Shown: in pieces, positions 24,401 to 33,211 of the stretch
Numbering within the stretch: the stretch's first letter is position 1
Layout: every line of letters begins with the position of its first letter
Source of the DNA: CAZAPG01 sp964486935
GTDB lineage: Bacteria; Chloroflexota; Anaerolineae; 4572-78; J111
DNA: 64,000 nucleotides
Direction of reading: 5' to 3'
Assembly (NCBI GenBank): GCA_964486935.1
Contig: CAZAPG010000022.1
Span: 38,545 to 102,544 of the forward strand
Made by a program: the position numbers and the translations under genes
Notes under the pieces: generated by a model
What the model was told of the DNA's origin: nothing
Database searches by the model: none
The model's input: the letters and a program-made list of their open reading frames with translations, nothing else

Positions 24401-25963
24401 ATGAGTAACCCAGGCACAATTTATCTGGTTGGCGCCGGCCCCGGCGAGGTCGGTTTGATTACGGCCAAAGGCCTGGCCCTGCTTAGAGAGGCCGACGCCG
24501 TTGTGGGCGACGCCTTGAGCCACGCCCGTTTGCTGCAAGAGGCTCGCGCCGAGGCCGAAATTCACGATGTCGGCTGTCGGGCCGGGCAAAACAAAATGCC
24601 CCAGGCGGATGTCAACCGGCTGCTGGTTGACCTGGCCCGGCAGGGCAAAATGGTGGTGCGCTTGTGGCCGGGCGACCCTTGCGTATTTGGCCGGGCGCTG
24701 GATGAAATGGCCGCGGCCCGGCAGGCCGGCCTCCGCGCCGAGCTGGTGCCCGGCGTTACCAGCGCCATTGCCGCCCCGGCCTACGCCGGCGTGCCTGTAA
24801 CCCACTGGGAATACGCCACCAGCTTTGCTGTTGTCACTGGCCTTGAGTCCAAAAATCCGGCGGTGCGGGCTAACTGGCCGGCGCTGGCCGGAGTAGAAAC
24901 CCTGGTGATTATGATGCCGCTGGATAGCCTGGCCGAAATTGTCGATAGACTGCTGGCCGCGGGCCGAGCGCCCGACACGCCGGCGCTGGTTGTGCAGCAC
25001 GGCACCCGCCCGCAGCAAAAGCAGGCGCGGGCCACGCTCAAGACCATCGCCCAGGCGGTCGAGACTCATCAAATTGACAACCCCGCCGTGGTAGTGGTGG
25101 GGGCCGTGGCCCAACTGGCCGACAGCCTGGCCTGGTTCCAGCCGGGCGAGAATTTGCCGCTGCTGGGGCAGCGGGTGCTGGTCACGCGCCCCCACCACCA
25201 ATCTGCCGATTTTATGGCCGCCCTGCGCGGCTTGGGGGCCGAACCCATCTCTTTTCCCACCATTGAAATTCTGCCGGCTGAAGACCCCGGCCCGCTAGAC
25301 GAAGCCATCCGGCAAATTGGCCGGGGCGAGTGGGGCGGCAAGAGTCAAACAATCAATCCAAAACCCTACGATTGGCTGGTGCTGACCAGCGCCAACGGCG
25401 TGTCGGCCTTTTGGGAGCGTCTGGCCCAGGCCGGATTCGACAGCCGCTGCCTGGCCGGCCTGAAAATTGCCGCCATTGGCCCGGCCACCGCCCAGGCCCT
25501 GTGGCGGCGCAGCATTACCCCAAATTTGGTGCCGGAGGTGTACACCGCCGAAGGCGTGCTGGCCGCCTTTGACCGCCTTGGCCCGGTCGCCGGGCAGCGA
25601 TTCCTGCTGGCCCGCTCCGATTTGGCCCGCCCCACGCTGGCCCAAGGGTTGGCCGGGCGCGGCGCTCAGGTGGATGAGATTCCCTCGTACCGCACGGTGC
25701 CGGTGCACCATGGCCCTCCGCCCCCTTTCGCCGAGATTGTCACCTTTACCAGTTCATCCACGGTGCAGGGGTATGTCAACTGTTTAAACGGACGCCCGCC
25801 CGCCGAGGCGCTCAAAGATAGCTGGGTCGTTTGCATTGGACCGGTCACTGCCGGCACGGCTGAAGCGTTGAAGGTTCCGGTGGCGGCGGTGGCCCAGGAG
25901 TACACCATTGAAGGATTGCTCGAAGCGTTAAAGTCCCTGAAAGTTAATCAAGAAGAGGCGTAA
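24401..25963 (+). CDS. cobA-hemD: Fused uroporphyrinogen-III C-methyltransferase / uroporphyrinogen-III synthase
   Basis: Two enzymes in one 520-residue chain. Residues 1 to about 245 are SUMT (CobA): YLVGAGPGEVGLIT, LWPGDPCVFGR and ELVPGVTSA. This part methylates uroporphyrinogen III with SAM towards sirohaem and B12. Residues about 250-515 are HemD: RVLVTRPHHQ, DWLVLTSANGV and FTSSSTVQGY, closing the tetrapyrrole ring with inversion of ring D. The fusion is known in many bacteria. It starts 2 bases after the hemC stop. It sends uroporphyrinogen III to precorrin-2; no hemE is in the window for the haem branch. Confidence 0.95.
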   Translation: MSNPGTIYLVGAGPGEVGLITAKGLALLREADAVVGDALSHARLLQEARAEAEIHDVGCRAGQNKMPQADVNRLLVDLARQGKMVVRLWPGDPCVFGRALDEMAAARQAGLRAELVPGVTSAIAAPAYAGVPVTHWEYATSFAVVTGLESKNPAVRANWPALAGVETLVIMMPLDSLAEIVDRLLAAGRAPDTPALVVQHGTRPQQKQARATLKTIAQAVETHQIDNPAVVVVGAVAQLADSLAWFQPGENLPLLGQRVLVTRPHHQSADFMAALRGLGAEPISFPTIEILPAEDPGPLDEAIRQIGRGEWGGKSQTINPKPYDWLVLTSANGVSAFWERLAQAGFDSRCLAGLKIAAIGPATAQALWRRSITPNLVPEVYTAEGVLAAFDRLGPVAGQRFLLARSDLARPTLAQGLAGRGAQVDEIPSYRTVPVHHGPPPPFAEIVTFTSSSTVQGYVNCLNGRPPAEALKDSWVVCIGPVTAGTAEALKVPVAAVAQEYTIEGLLEALKSLKVNQEEA

Positions 25964-25965
25964 AA

Positions 25966-26961
25966 ATGAGTCAGCAACTTAACCCAGGTTTTCCCACAGT
26001 GCGGGGGCGGCGATTGCGACAGATGCCGGCCCTGCGCCGGCTGGTGCGCGAAACGCAGCTTGGCCCCGCCGATTTTATCTACCCGATGTTCATCGTTCAT
26101 GGCCGGCAAGTGCGCCGCGAAGTGGCCTCGATGCCGGGCGTGTTTCAAATGTCGCCCGACACGCTGGCCCGCGAGGCCGACGAACTGCTGGAACTTGGCA
26201 TTCCGGCGGTCATTCTGTTTGGCCTGCCGGCTGAGAAAGACCCGATTGGCAAGGAAAATTTTGCCGATGACGGTATTGTGCAGCAGGCTATCCGGGCGCT
26301 GCGCCGGGCCAGCAGCGAGCTGGTCATTATGACCGACGTGTGCATGTGCGAGTACACCGACCACGGCCACTGTGGTATTGTGGAAAACGGCCAGATTCTC
26401 AACGACCCCACATTGGAAATTTTGGGCCAGGTGGCCGTGTCGCACGCCAGGGCCGGCGCGCATGTAGTGGCCCCCAGCGCCATGATGGACGGCCAGGTGG
26501 CGGCCATTCGCCGGGCGCTGAACGAGGCCGGTTTTGCCGACACCCCGGTGATGGGCTACTCGGCCAAATATGCCAGCGCCTTTTATGGCCCCTTCCGCGA
26601 TGCCGCCGACAGCCCGCCCCAGTTTGGCGATCGCTCCACCTACCAGATGGACCCGGCCAACGCCAGAGAAGCCCTGCGCGAAATTGAGCTGGATGTGCAG
26701 GAAGGGGCCGATATCACCATGGTCAAACCGGCCCTGCCCTACCTGGACATCATCAGGCAGGCCCGCAATGCTTTTCCCGATTTGCCGCTGGCGGCTTATA
26801 ATGTGAGCGGCGAGTACAGTATGCTCAAAGCCGCGGCCAAACTCGGCTGGCTGGATGAGAAACGCGTGGCGCTGGAGAGCCTCACCGCTATCAAGCGGGC
26901 CGGGGCCGATATGATTTTAACCTACTGGGCCAAAGATGCGGCCCAGTGGCTGCAAGAGTAA
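25966..26961 (+). CDS. hemB: Delta-aminolevulinic acid dehydratase (porphobilinogen synthase)
   Basis: Condenses two 5-aminolevulinates to porphobilinogen. 331 residues. The metal loop TDVCMCEYTDHGHCG has three cysteines, marking the zinc-dependent type. The active-site lysines are in MGYSAKYASAFYGPFR and MVKPALPYLDII. ATG 25966 lies 2 bases after the previous stop. Confidence 0.97.
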   Translation: MSQQLNPGFPTVRGRRLRQMPALRRLVRETQLGPADFIYPMFIVHGRQVRREVASMPGVFQMSPDTLAREADELLELGIPAVILFGLPAEKDPIGKENFADDGIVQQAIRALRRASSELVIMTDVCMCEYTDHGHCGIVENGQILNDPTLEILGQVAVSHARAGAHVVAPSAMMDGQVAAIRRALNEAGFADTPVMGYSAKYASAFYGPFRDAADSPPQFGDRSTYQMDPANAREALREIELDVQEGADITMVKPALPYLDIIRQARNAFPDLPLAAYNVSGEYSMLKAAAKLGWLDEKRVALESLTAIKRAGADMILTYWAKDAAQWLQE

Positions 26962-27047
26962 AATCCCCAGATAAATACCGTTGAGCGCAGACCGGCGGCT
27001 GCCGAAAATGTGTCCATCTGTGGACTAATTTTGAAAGGTGCATGTAA

Positions 27048-28337
27048 ATGAATATTTCCAAATCCCAAGAACTATTTGCTGCCGCGCAAGCGGTCATTCC
27101 CGGCGGGGTCAACTCTCCGGCGCGGGCTTTTAGAGCCGTTGGCGGCCAGCCGCTGTTCATCGAGCGGGCCGAAGGCGCGTACATTTGGGACGCCGATGGC
27201 AACCGCTTTATTGACTATGTGCTCAGTTGGGGGCCGCTAATTTTAGGACACGCTCACCCCGATGTGGTCCAGGCGATTCAGGCCGCGGCCGCCCGAGGGA
27301 CCAGTTACGGCGCGCCCACCGCACTGGAGACCGAACTGGCCGAACTGGTCTGCGAGCTGGTGCCCTGCGCCGAGCAGGTCCGCTTTGTCAACTCCGGCAC
27401 CGAAGCCACCATGAGCGTGCTGCGGCTGGCCCGGGCCTACACGGGTCGAGACAAAATTATTAAATTGCAGGGAAACTACCATGGTCATGCCGACTTTCTG
27501 CTGGTGCAGGCCGGCTCTGGCGTGGCCACTCTCGGTTTGCCCGACAGCCCCGGCGTGCCTAAAGGGACCACCCAGGATACCTTAACCGCCCCCTACAACG
27601 ACATGGCCGCCATTGAAAGGCTGTTCAAGGAGCAGGGCGAAAAAATAGCCGGCGTTATTCTGGAGCCGGTGGCCGGCAATATGGGGCTGGTTCCGCCGGT
27701 TGAGGGCTACCTGGAAGGCTTGCGCAGCCTGTGTAACCAGTATGGCGCGCTGCTGATTTTTGATGAAGTGATGACCGGCTTTCGGGTTGCGCCGGGCGGG
27801 GCGCAGGAGTATTTTGGGGTGACTCCCGATTTGACGGCGCTGGGCAAAGTTATTGGCGGCGGGCTGCCGGTAGGGGCTTACGCCGGGCGTCGAGAGATTA
27901 TGCAAACGGTGGCTCCAGCCGGACCAATGTATCAGGCCGGTACGCTCAGCGGCAACCCGCTGGCTATGACCGCCGGTATCGCCACGCTCAAAGGCGTCAA
28001 AGCGCCGGATACGTTCCAAAAACTGGTCGATGGCGCAACCAGACTGGTGCAGGGCATTAGCGCCGCCGCCGAAGCCGCCGGCGTGCCGCTGTATGCGACC
28101 CGGGCCGGCACCATGTTCTGCTTTTTCTTCAATCCGGGGCCGGTAACTAACTGGGATACCGCTTCTAAGAGCGATATCGAAACGTTTGGCCGCTTTTTCC
28201 ACGCCATGCTCAAGCAGGGCGTTTACTTTCCGCCGTCGCAGTACGAATCCTGGTTTTTCTCAACAGCCCACACCGGCGAAATTGTCGAAACCACCATCCG
28301 GGCCGCAGAGCAGGCATTTGCGGAGATTGCCGGGTGA
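27048..28337 (+). CDS. hemL: Glutamate-1-semialdehyde 2,1-aminomutase
   Basis: PLP enzyme forming 5-aminolevulinate from glutamate-1-semialdehyde (C5 pathway). 429 residues with VIPGGVNSPARAF, RFVNSGTEATMS, NYHGHADFLL, DEVMTGFRVA and the PLP lysine in TALGKVIGGGLPVG. GAAAGGTG upstream of the ATG. It starts 86 bases after hemB and closes the operon. hemA (glutamyl-tRNA reductase) is not here. Confidence 0.97.
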   Translation: MNISKSQELFAAAQAVIPGGVNSPARAFRAVGGQPLFIERAEGAYIWDADGNRFIDYVLSWGPLILGHAHPDVVQAIQAAAARGTSYGAPTALETELAELVCELVPCAEQVRFVNSGTEATMSVLRLARAYTGRDKIIKLQGNYHGHADFLLVQAGSGVATLGLPDSPGVPKGTTQDTLTAPYNDMAAIERLFKEQGEKIAGVILEPVAGNMGLVPPVEGYLEGLRSLCNQYGALLIFDEVMTGFRVAPGGAQEYFGVTPDLTALGKVIGGGLPVGAYAGRREIMQTVAPAGPMYQAGTLSGNPLAMTAGIATLKGVKAPDTFQKLVDGATRLVQGISAAAEAAGVPLYATRAGTMFCFFFNPGPVTNWDTASKSDIETFGRFFHAMLKQGVYFPPSQYESWFFSTAHTGEIVETTIRAAEQAFAEIAG

Positions 28338-28449
28338 AGCAGAAGTTATAACGCCAGTGCATCACCCCCTCCTGACAACAGTCTGCCAGGAGCAGAATTT
28401 GTTGCCGGTGAATTTATGGGCGATTTTGAGTCACAAATTTACCCCATAA

Positions 28450-28477
28450 TAAAATATCCCCTTGAGCAGAGGGGATA
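28450..28477 (-). terminator. Rho-independent terminator of the TM2-like gene
   Basis: TATCCCCT (28455-28462) and AGGGGATA (28470-28477) with a 7-base loop; on the minus strand the stem is followed by a T-rich ATTTTATTAT. It lies 36 bases past the minus-strand stop at 28514 and may also limit hemL read-through. Confidence 0.65.
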
Positions 28478-28513
28478 GATATAAAACAATCATTTTGTTG
28501 AGGCCTTGCAGAG

Positions 28514-28726
28514 CTACATAACCGGATGGTTTTGGGCGTAAGTATAGGCCGTATAAGCCGAAACAATATGACAAATCCAGCCCAGAACCCCACCAGTGCC
28601 TATCCAAAGGCCGGGGGTAATGACAAACCAGAAAATAGCCCATAAAATTTGCCCGTTGTACAGTTGCCCTACGCCGGGGATGAGAACGCTTAATACCGCG
28701 GCTGTACCCGGATGTCTGCTCATCAT
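28514..28726 (-). CDS. Small TM2-like membrane protein
   Basis: A 70-residue protein with two hydrophobic segments: VLSVLIPGVGQLYNGQ, and IFWFVITPGLW followed by GVLGWICHIVSAYTAYTYA. The PGxGQLYNGQ turn is typical of TM2-type small membrane proteins, whose function is unknown. GGGAGG stands 9 bases before the ATG. Monocistronic, with its own terminator. Confidence 0.75.
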   Translation of the reverse strand: MMSRHPGTAAVLSVLIPGVGQLYNGQILWAIFWFVITPGLWIGTGGVLGWICHIVSAYTAYTYAQNHPVM

Positions 28727-28856
28727 TTGGTTTTTCCTCCCTTTTTTTGGAATGATAATACCACGACCAATCAGGTTTCGTCTTAATTATATTATTGTTT
28801 GCCATTAACGGCTTACCAATGATGAGCGTTGGCGCGTAAAAATAATAAACGACGGG

Positions 28857-29999
28857 TCAGGCAATTTTTCGATTTTGGGTTTCTTGCCGGGCTGTGTGCA
28901 GAAACGGTACAAAATCGGTGCCACCAGTGCCTTTGGCCTCCTCATTTTTTGGGGCCTGGCGCAAAATGTAACGAACCGATATCTCGATGTGCTTCTTTCT
29001 AAAACGGCTCATTCTCTCAATCGCTTCGTTGTAAAGAGTGACCAGGCCAGGATGGTCGCCCCGGCGCTTTGCCACAAATTGCCTGATAGACGGTCCGGCC
29101 TCCAGCGCCTCGATAAAACGGCGATGTGATGGCGGCATGTAATGGCGCATATCCATTAAAAAGGGGCGCGTCTTTTCATCAATATGGGCGACGCCCAGCC
29201 CGGCATCCAGCGCCTGAATGAGCGAACTTTGCGCCGCGCTGCCGCCGGCCAATATTTGGGGCGACTCGCTGACGCCCTGGTAAATTATGCCGGGCGCTTC
29301 CCAGCCGGCCAAGAATGGCCGGATGCGATGGTAAAAAATATAGGGATCGCACTTTTCCGGCACGCGTCGCAGAATCTCAAAAATATTGTTCAGGGTTGTA
29401 TTGATTGTTTCCAGGCAACCGGCCACGCCATCCGGTTGGCCCGCCGCCGCTGCTCGTTGGGCCTCAACCAGCGCCGGCAGCGCAGGCGCGCCTTCGGCCT
29501 CGATAGCCACGGTGGTCAGAAAAAACCACTTTTCATCCAGCCCGCCTAAAAAAAGTTGCAGCGTATCAAGATTGTCCAGGGCAACGGGTTGGCTTTTATC
29601 CAGCCGTCGCCAGTTGTTCAACACCATCGAGGCGTGGGCTACAATCATTGGGCGCCCCAGTTGCTCTGCCACCTGCGCCCAGGGAATGGCCACTCCATGC
29701 GGAATCACCGTGGCCGGCGTAGCGCTGCCCCACACGTAGCTGTTGCCAAACACCGAAAGCAGTAGCATCGCCCGCTGCACCTGTCGCTCATTCTCCAGTT
29801 CGGTCGCATCCAGCGGCGGCAGTTGCTCCAGCGCGGACCGCAACCGGCCTGTCATAAGCAGGGCCGGCAGGTCGGCGGCAATTTGCTCCCACCGGTCAAA
29901 CGCGCCCGGCAGCCGCTCCAGCGGGTCTTGAGCCGGAAGGAAGCCTCGCCGGGGGTCAATATCATAATCGGTCAGGTTGGTGATAAGATATCCGTTCAT
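28857..29999 (-). CDS. Indoleamine 2,3-dioxygenase family protein
   Basis: Haem dioxygenase that opens the indole ring of tryptophan or related indoles to N-formylkynurenine. The 380-residue protein matches IDO through its catalytic half: FYHRIRPFLAGW (Arg equal to human R231), GGSAAQSS, MDMRHYMPPSHR and the proximal haem ligand His 337 in FRKKHIEIS. The mobile loop GTGGTDFVPFL is also present. No signal peptide. It lies 32 bases after the cupin gene on the same strand and is the most downstream member of the cluster. No kynureninase or formamidase is nearby, so tryptophan degradation is not completed here. Bacterial IDOs are uncommon, which makes its context informative. Confidence 0.93.
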   Translation of the reverse strand: MNGYLITNLTDYDIDPRRGFLPAQDPLERLPGAFDRWEQIAADLPALLMTGRLRSALEQLPPLDATELENERQVQRAMLLLSVFGNSYVWGSATPATVIPHGVAIPWAQVAEQLGRPMIVAHASMVLNNWRRLDKSQPVALDNLDTLQLFLGGLDEKWFFLTTVAIEAEGAPALPALVEAQRAAAAGQPDGVAGCLETINTTLNNIFEILRRVPEKCDPYIFYHRIRPFLAGWEAPGIIYQGVSESPQILAGGSAAQSSLIQALDAGLGVAHIDEKTRPFLMDMRHYMPPSHRRFIEALEAGPSIRQFVAKRRGDHPGLVTLYNEAIERMSRFRKKHIEISVRYILRQAPKNEEAKGTGGTDFVPFLHTARQETQNRKIA

Positions 30000-30031
30000 T
30001 GCTGAAGTGACTCACAAGACAAAGAGCACGG

Positions 30032-30373
30032 CTACGCTGCTGCGCTTTCGGTTTGGCTTCCCTCTGCCGGGGCAAAAAAGACCAGTATCTTCAAATCTTC
30101 GGTAATAGAGTGAAAGCGGTGCTCAACCCCGGCGGCTACAAAAATTACGCTGCCCGGCTTGACCTCTCTGTTTTCGCCGGCTACCAAAATAGAACCTTTG
30201 CCGTTGATAACGTAGTATACTTCATCTTCGTTGTGAGGCTGCTGGGAATCAACCCCGCCGGCGGGCAGGGCATATAGCCCTACACTCAAGGCTGGCACTC
30301 GCAAGAACTCAACGTAATTTTTGCCCGATTGCTGCTGGTCGGCAATTAATTCAAAAATCTCAAAGGCGTTCAT
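30032..30373 (-). CDS. Single-domain cupin protein
   Basis: A 113-residue cupin with the two metal-site motifs: PHNEDEVYYVINGKG (motif 1; H and E ligands) and PGSVIFVAAGVEHRFH (motif 2; H ligand). Such proteins act as small dioxygenases, isomerases or ligand sensors. AAGGAG before the ATG. Lies between the IDO and MttB-like genes on the same strand; could act on a product of either. Confidence 0.88.
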   Translation of the reverse strand: MNAFEIFELIADQQQSGKNYVEFLRVPALSVGLYALPAGGVDSQQPHNEDEVYYVINGKGSILVAGENREVKPGSVIFVAAGVEHRFHSITEDLKILVFFAPAEGSQTESAAA

Positions 30374-30428
30374 TAATAGTTTGCTCCTTGAAAATAGGTG
30401 GTCGGTTATGATAACGGGGCGCTTTGGG

Positions 30429-30474
30429 CCACGTTCTGCGTTTCACGTTACGTGGTGCATGGAACGTGATTTTT
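30429..30474. repeat. Inverted heptad array (CCACGTT-type)
   Basis: Units CCACGTT, CTGCGTT and TCACGTT (30429-30449), then an inverted GGAACGTGA (30471 region) that can pair back. In the spacer between cupin and MttB-like genes. Same family of 7-base arrays as at 6683. Confidence 0.6.
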
Positions 30475-30478
30475 ATTC

Positions 30479-32023
30479 TCAACGGCCCGCCAGCTTCGGC
30501 GGCAGTAAAATCTTGAAGCGCGCGCGGATGGCGTCGTCAATTTCCGGGGCAATGCGCTGCGGCCGGTGGCTTTGCAGAATCTCTCTGGCTTTGCGGCGGG
30601 CGCGCTCGCGCATATCCAGGCTGCCATTGGCTTCCCAATCATCGCGGCGCTGGCGGTCGCCGGTGTGGGGATAATAATATTCGGTGTTCATCAGCGTTAA
30701 ACTTTGCTGCGTACCCAGGTAGTGACCCTCGCCGCCGGGCCGGCAAACCTCGTCAATCAAATCCAGCGAGAGGGCGTCGTCATTCACCTCGATGCCGCGC
30801 ACGGCCCGCATAATGGCCCCGTTTATGTCGTCATCAATCACGTATTGCTCGTAGGCCACGGTCAACATAGATTCCAAAAAGCCGGCGGAGTGGTGAATAT
30901 AGTTTGACCCGGCCAGCGCCGCCGCCAGGCTGGTGATGCCCTTCTCATAGCCGGCCTGAATATCGGGTATTTTTGAGTCGGCCAGGCCGGAGGAGTTGTA
31001 GACCGGCAAATTGTAAAATTGGCCCAACTGCGCCGAGGCCGCGTGCATAATGCCAAATTCTGGCGCGCCGCCTACAAAATTGCCGGTGCGCAGGTCGGCC
31101 ACGGAGGGGACATAACCGAGGACAATGGGCGCGCCGGGTTTGACTAACTGCGTGTAGACAACACCCGATAACTCTTCGGCGTTAATCTGCACCAGCGTGC
31201 CGGCCAGGGCCGCCGGGCTGGTCGCTCCGGCTTGCGGCGCGGATGAGAGAAACACGGGAATATCTTGCCGCACACATTCAGTCAGCACTTCCACGGTTTC
31301 CGGCGCGTAACGCAGCGGGCTAACCGTCCAGCAGGCGGTAATCGAAACAATAGGCCGCTGCCGTAGGGCCTCCCGCCCGCCGGCAATCAGCGCGGCCATG
31401 TCAATGATGTCGCGCAGTGAGTTGACGCTAAAGCAATTAACGGTAACGTGTTTGGTGGTGTTGGTAATGGCGGCGTAGTAGGTGTTGATGTCCAGCAGTT
31501 CAATGGGGATGTCTCGCGCCACGCAGGCCCGCAAATAGAAGTGGATGTTGTCCAGCGCGTCAACCAGGTGGCCAATTTGGGCCACGTCGGCCAGGGTCGA
31601 CTCGCGCGCGCGTTGGGTTTCCAAATCCAGCACCTTGACTGCCGCCCCGCCGGTGCCCATGTAGACCCGCGGGCCGCCCAACATCAAATCGTGGCGGGGG
31701 TCGCGCCCGCACAACGTCACCTCATTGGGGGCCAGCGCCAGCGCCTCTTCCACCATTTCGCGGGGAATAAAGACGCGATTGTGGGCGTCGTCCACCCTGG
31801 CGCCGGCCTGTCGAAAAATCTCGCGGCATTCCGAAGGCATCACCTCGATGCCGGTGCGTTCCAGCACCGCCAGCGAAGCCTCGTGGATGCGCCGGACGTC
31901 ATCATCCTTGAGGGGCTTGTACCAGCCGCCGGGCAGGCCGGGCGGCGCCACGTTGGGCTGGGCGCGCTCGCGCCGCTCCCGCCGGTCGCTATCGCGCCGA
32001 CTCCGTTGTCGTTGCTTGGTCAT
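30479..32023 (-). CDS. Trimethylamine methyltransferase (MttB) superfamily protein, non-pyrrolysine
   Basis: TIM-barrel corrinoid-dependent methyltransferase of the MttB/COG5598 family, which removes a methyl group from quaternary or tertiary amines (glycine betaine, carnitine, proline betaine) and passes it to a corrinoid protein. 514 residues, with a basic N-terminal stretch. Segments PLKDDDVRRIHEASLAVLERTGIEVM, GTGGAAVKVLDLE and LGYVPSVADLRTGNFVGGAPE are typical. There is no in-frame TAG, so this is a non-Pyl member. Start set at ATG 32023, with AAGGA 6 bases upstream rather than the ATG five codons earlier. No corrinoid protein or RamA-type activator is in the window. Confidence 0.9.
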   Translation of the reverse strand: MTKQRQRSRRDSDRRERRERAQPNVAPPGLPGGWYKPLKDDDVRRIHEASLAVLERTGIEVMPSECREIFRQAGARVDDAHNRVFIPREMVEEALALAPNEVTLCGRDPRHDLMLGGPRVYMGTGGAAVKVLDLETQRARESTLADVAQIGHLVDALDNIHFYLRACVARDIPIELLDINTYYAAITNTTKHVTVNCFSVNSLRDIIDMAALIAGGREALRQRPIVSITACWTVSPLRYAPETVEVLTECVRQDIPVFLSSAPQAGATSPAALAGTLVQINAEELSGVVYTQLVKPGAPIVLGYVPSVADLRTGNFVGGAPEFGIMHAASAQLGQFYNLPVYNSSGLADSKIPDIQAGYEKGITSLAAALAGSNYIHHSAGFLESMLTVAYEQYVIDDDINGAIMRAVRGIEVNDDALSLDLIDEVCRPGGEGHYLGTQQSLTLMNTEYYYPHTGDRQRRDDWEANGSLDMRERARRKAREILQSHRPQRIAPEIDDAIRARFKILLPPKLAGR

Positions 32024-32050
32024 GTTGTTTCCTTCCATAATAAATAGCCA

Positions 32051-32084
32051 ATCAGGAGTCTAAATTGCGCTTTGGACTCCTGAT
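32051..32084 (-). other. 10-bp stem-loop before the MttB-like gene
   Basis: ATCAGGAGTC (32051-32060) and GACTCCTGAT (32075-32084), loop 14 bases. On the minus strand it is 28 bases ahead of the MttB-like start and followed by TATTTATTAT, so it may be a weak terminator/attenuator between the cyclodeaminase-like and MttB-like genes. Confidence 0.5.
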
Positions 32085-32124
32085 GTTTAATGGCAAGGCA
32101 TTTGCGGTTCAAATTGTACAACGG

Positions 32125-32159
32125 GAAAATGGTAAATCAAAATCCAAAATTGCAAATTG
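32125..32159. repeat. A-rich heptad array
   Basis: GAAAATG, GTAAATC, AAAATCC, AAAATTG and CAAATTG succeed one another in register in the spacer next to the cyclodeaminase-like stop codon. Weakest of the heptad arrays. Confidence 0.45.
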
Positions 32160-32162
32160 ACT

Positions 32163-33179
32163 TTACATGTCGCGGGGGTCGCGGTAGTAGCTGAGGCGGG
32201 CGCCGATGCCTTTTTCCACGGCCTTTTGGTAGGCCAGATGGCCCAGCATAATATCGCTGATGGCAAAGCCTTTGTGCCAAAACAGTATCCGTTCTTCCGG
32301 CGACTCGCGGCCGGGTTTGAGTCCGGCCACAACCTGGCCGATTTCGCCGTAGATGTGCTCGTCGCGCAACTGACCGGCCTGAATCATGGCGGCAAACTGG
32401 CCGTACTGCGATTTCTGGCACTGGTTCCAGTCATCCACCACCATTTTATCCACAGAAAAGGGCAGCGTTGGCTCAACCGATAGCACCGCGCCGTAAGGCT
32501 GAATCAGCGCGCCGGGTTTGACCCACTCGTCTTTTACCAGCACCTCGTGCTCCAGCAGCCGCGAGGCGTCGATGATGATATCGGCTTCGCGGACGGTTGC
32601 CTCGGTGGTGTCGCACACAATGACCGGCTTGTTGAGCCGTTCCGACATTTCAGCGGCAAACCGCTGGCGCGATTCAGGCCGCTTGCTGGTAACGCGGATT
32701 TCCTCAAAATCAAACAGCAGGTCCAGCATGGCCACGTTGTACCAGGCCGTGCCGCGCGCGCCAATGTGGCCCAGCACGCGCGGTTTGTCGCTGACCAGAT
32801 ATTTGGCCCCTACTGCCGTCACCGCGCCGGTGCGCATCCAGGTGATGAGCGTGCCATCGACGATGGCAAAAGGCGCGCCGGTTTCGGGGCGGTAGAGGGT
32901 AATCAGCGCCAGCTCCGAGGGCAGCCCGTATTCGTAGTTTTTCTGAAAATCGCCAATTACTTTTACGCCGGCCACGTTAACCGGCTCCACGTAACCCTTG
33001 AGGATGTTAAACAGCTTTTCCGGGTAGGCCAGGGGCAGGTGGTCTTTGGAGGGCATAATCACTTTCTGCTGGCCGTGGGCCTTCAGGCCGGCTTCGATGG
33101 CGTCCATAATTTCTTGCAGGCCAAGCTCAAGCGCGTCAATATCTTCTTTGGAGAGGAATAGTATTTCTATGCTGGACAT
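32163..33179 (-). CDS. Ornithine cyclodeaminase/mu-crystallin family protein
   Basis: NAD(P)-binding enzyme of 338 residues. The classical member converts ornithine to proline and ammonia; others reduce cyclic imines or act as alanine dehydrogenase. Visible: a substrate region PSKDHLPLAYPEK, GVKVIGDFQKNY, TWMRTGAVTAVGAKYL and the Rossmann entry LGHIGARGTAWYN. The open frame extends 88 codons further upstream but without coding character. The ATG at 33179 has AGGAG 8 bases before it. The presence of an arginase 4 kb away makes ornithine a plausible substrate; imine reduction linked to the FAD amine oxidase is an alternative. Confidence 0.87.
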   Translation of the reverse strand: MSSIEILFLSKEDIDALELGLQEIMDAIEAGLKAHGQQKVIMPSKDHLPLAYPEKLFNILKGYVEPVNVAGVKVIGDFQKNYEYGLPSELALITLYRPETGAPFAIVDGTLITWMRTGAVTAVGAKYLVSDKPRVLGHIGARGTAWYNVAMLDLLFDFEEIRVTSKRPESRQRFAAEMSERLNKPVIVCDTTEATVREADIIIDASRLLEHEVLVKDEWVKPGALIQPYGAVLSVEPTLPFSVDKMVVDDWNQCQKSQYGQFAAMIQAGQLRDEHIYGEIGQVVAGLKPGRESPEERILFWHKGFAISDIMLGHLAYQKAVEKGIGARLSYYRDPRDM

Positions 33180-33211
33180 TTGTGGACTCCTGTGAGAATT
33201 GATGGGGCTGG

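Noticed and set aside
30479..32023. Pyrrolysine use in the MttB-like protein
   Set aside because: No in-frame TAG interrupts the gene, and no pyl genes are in the window.
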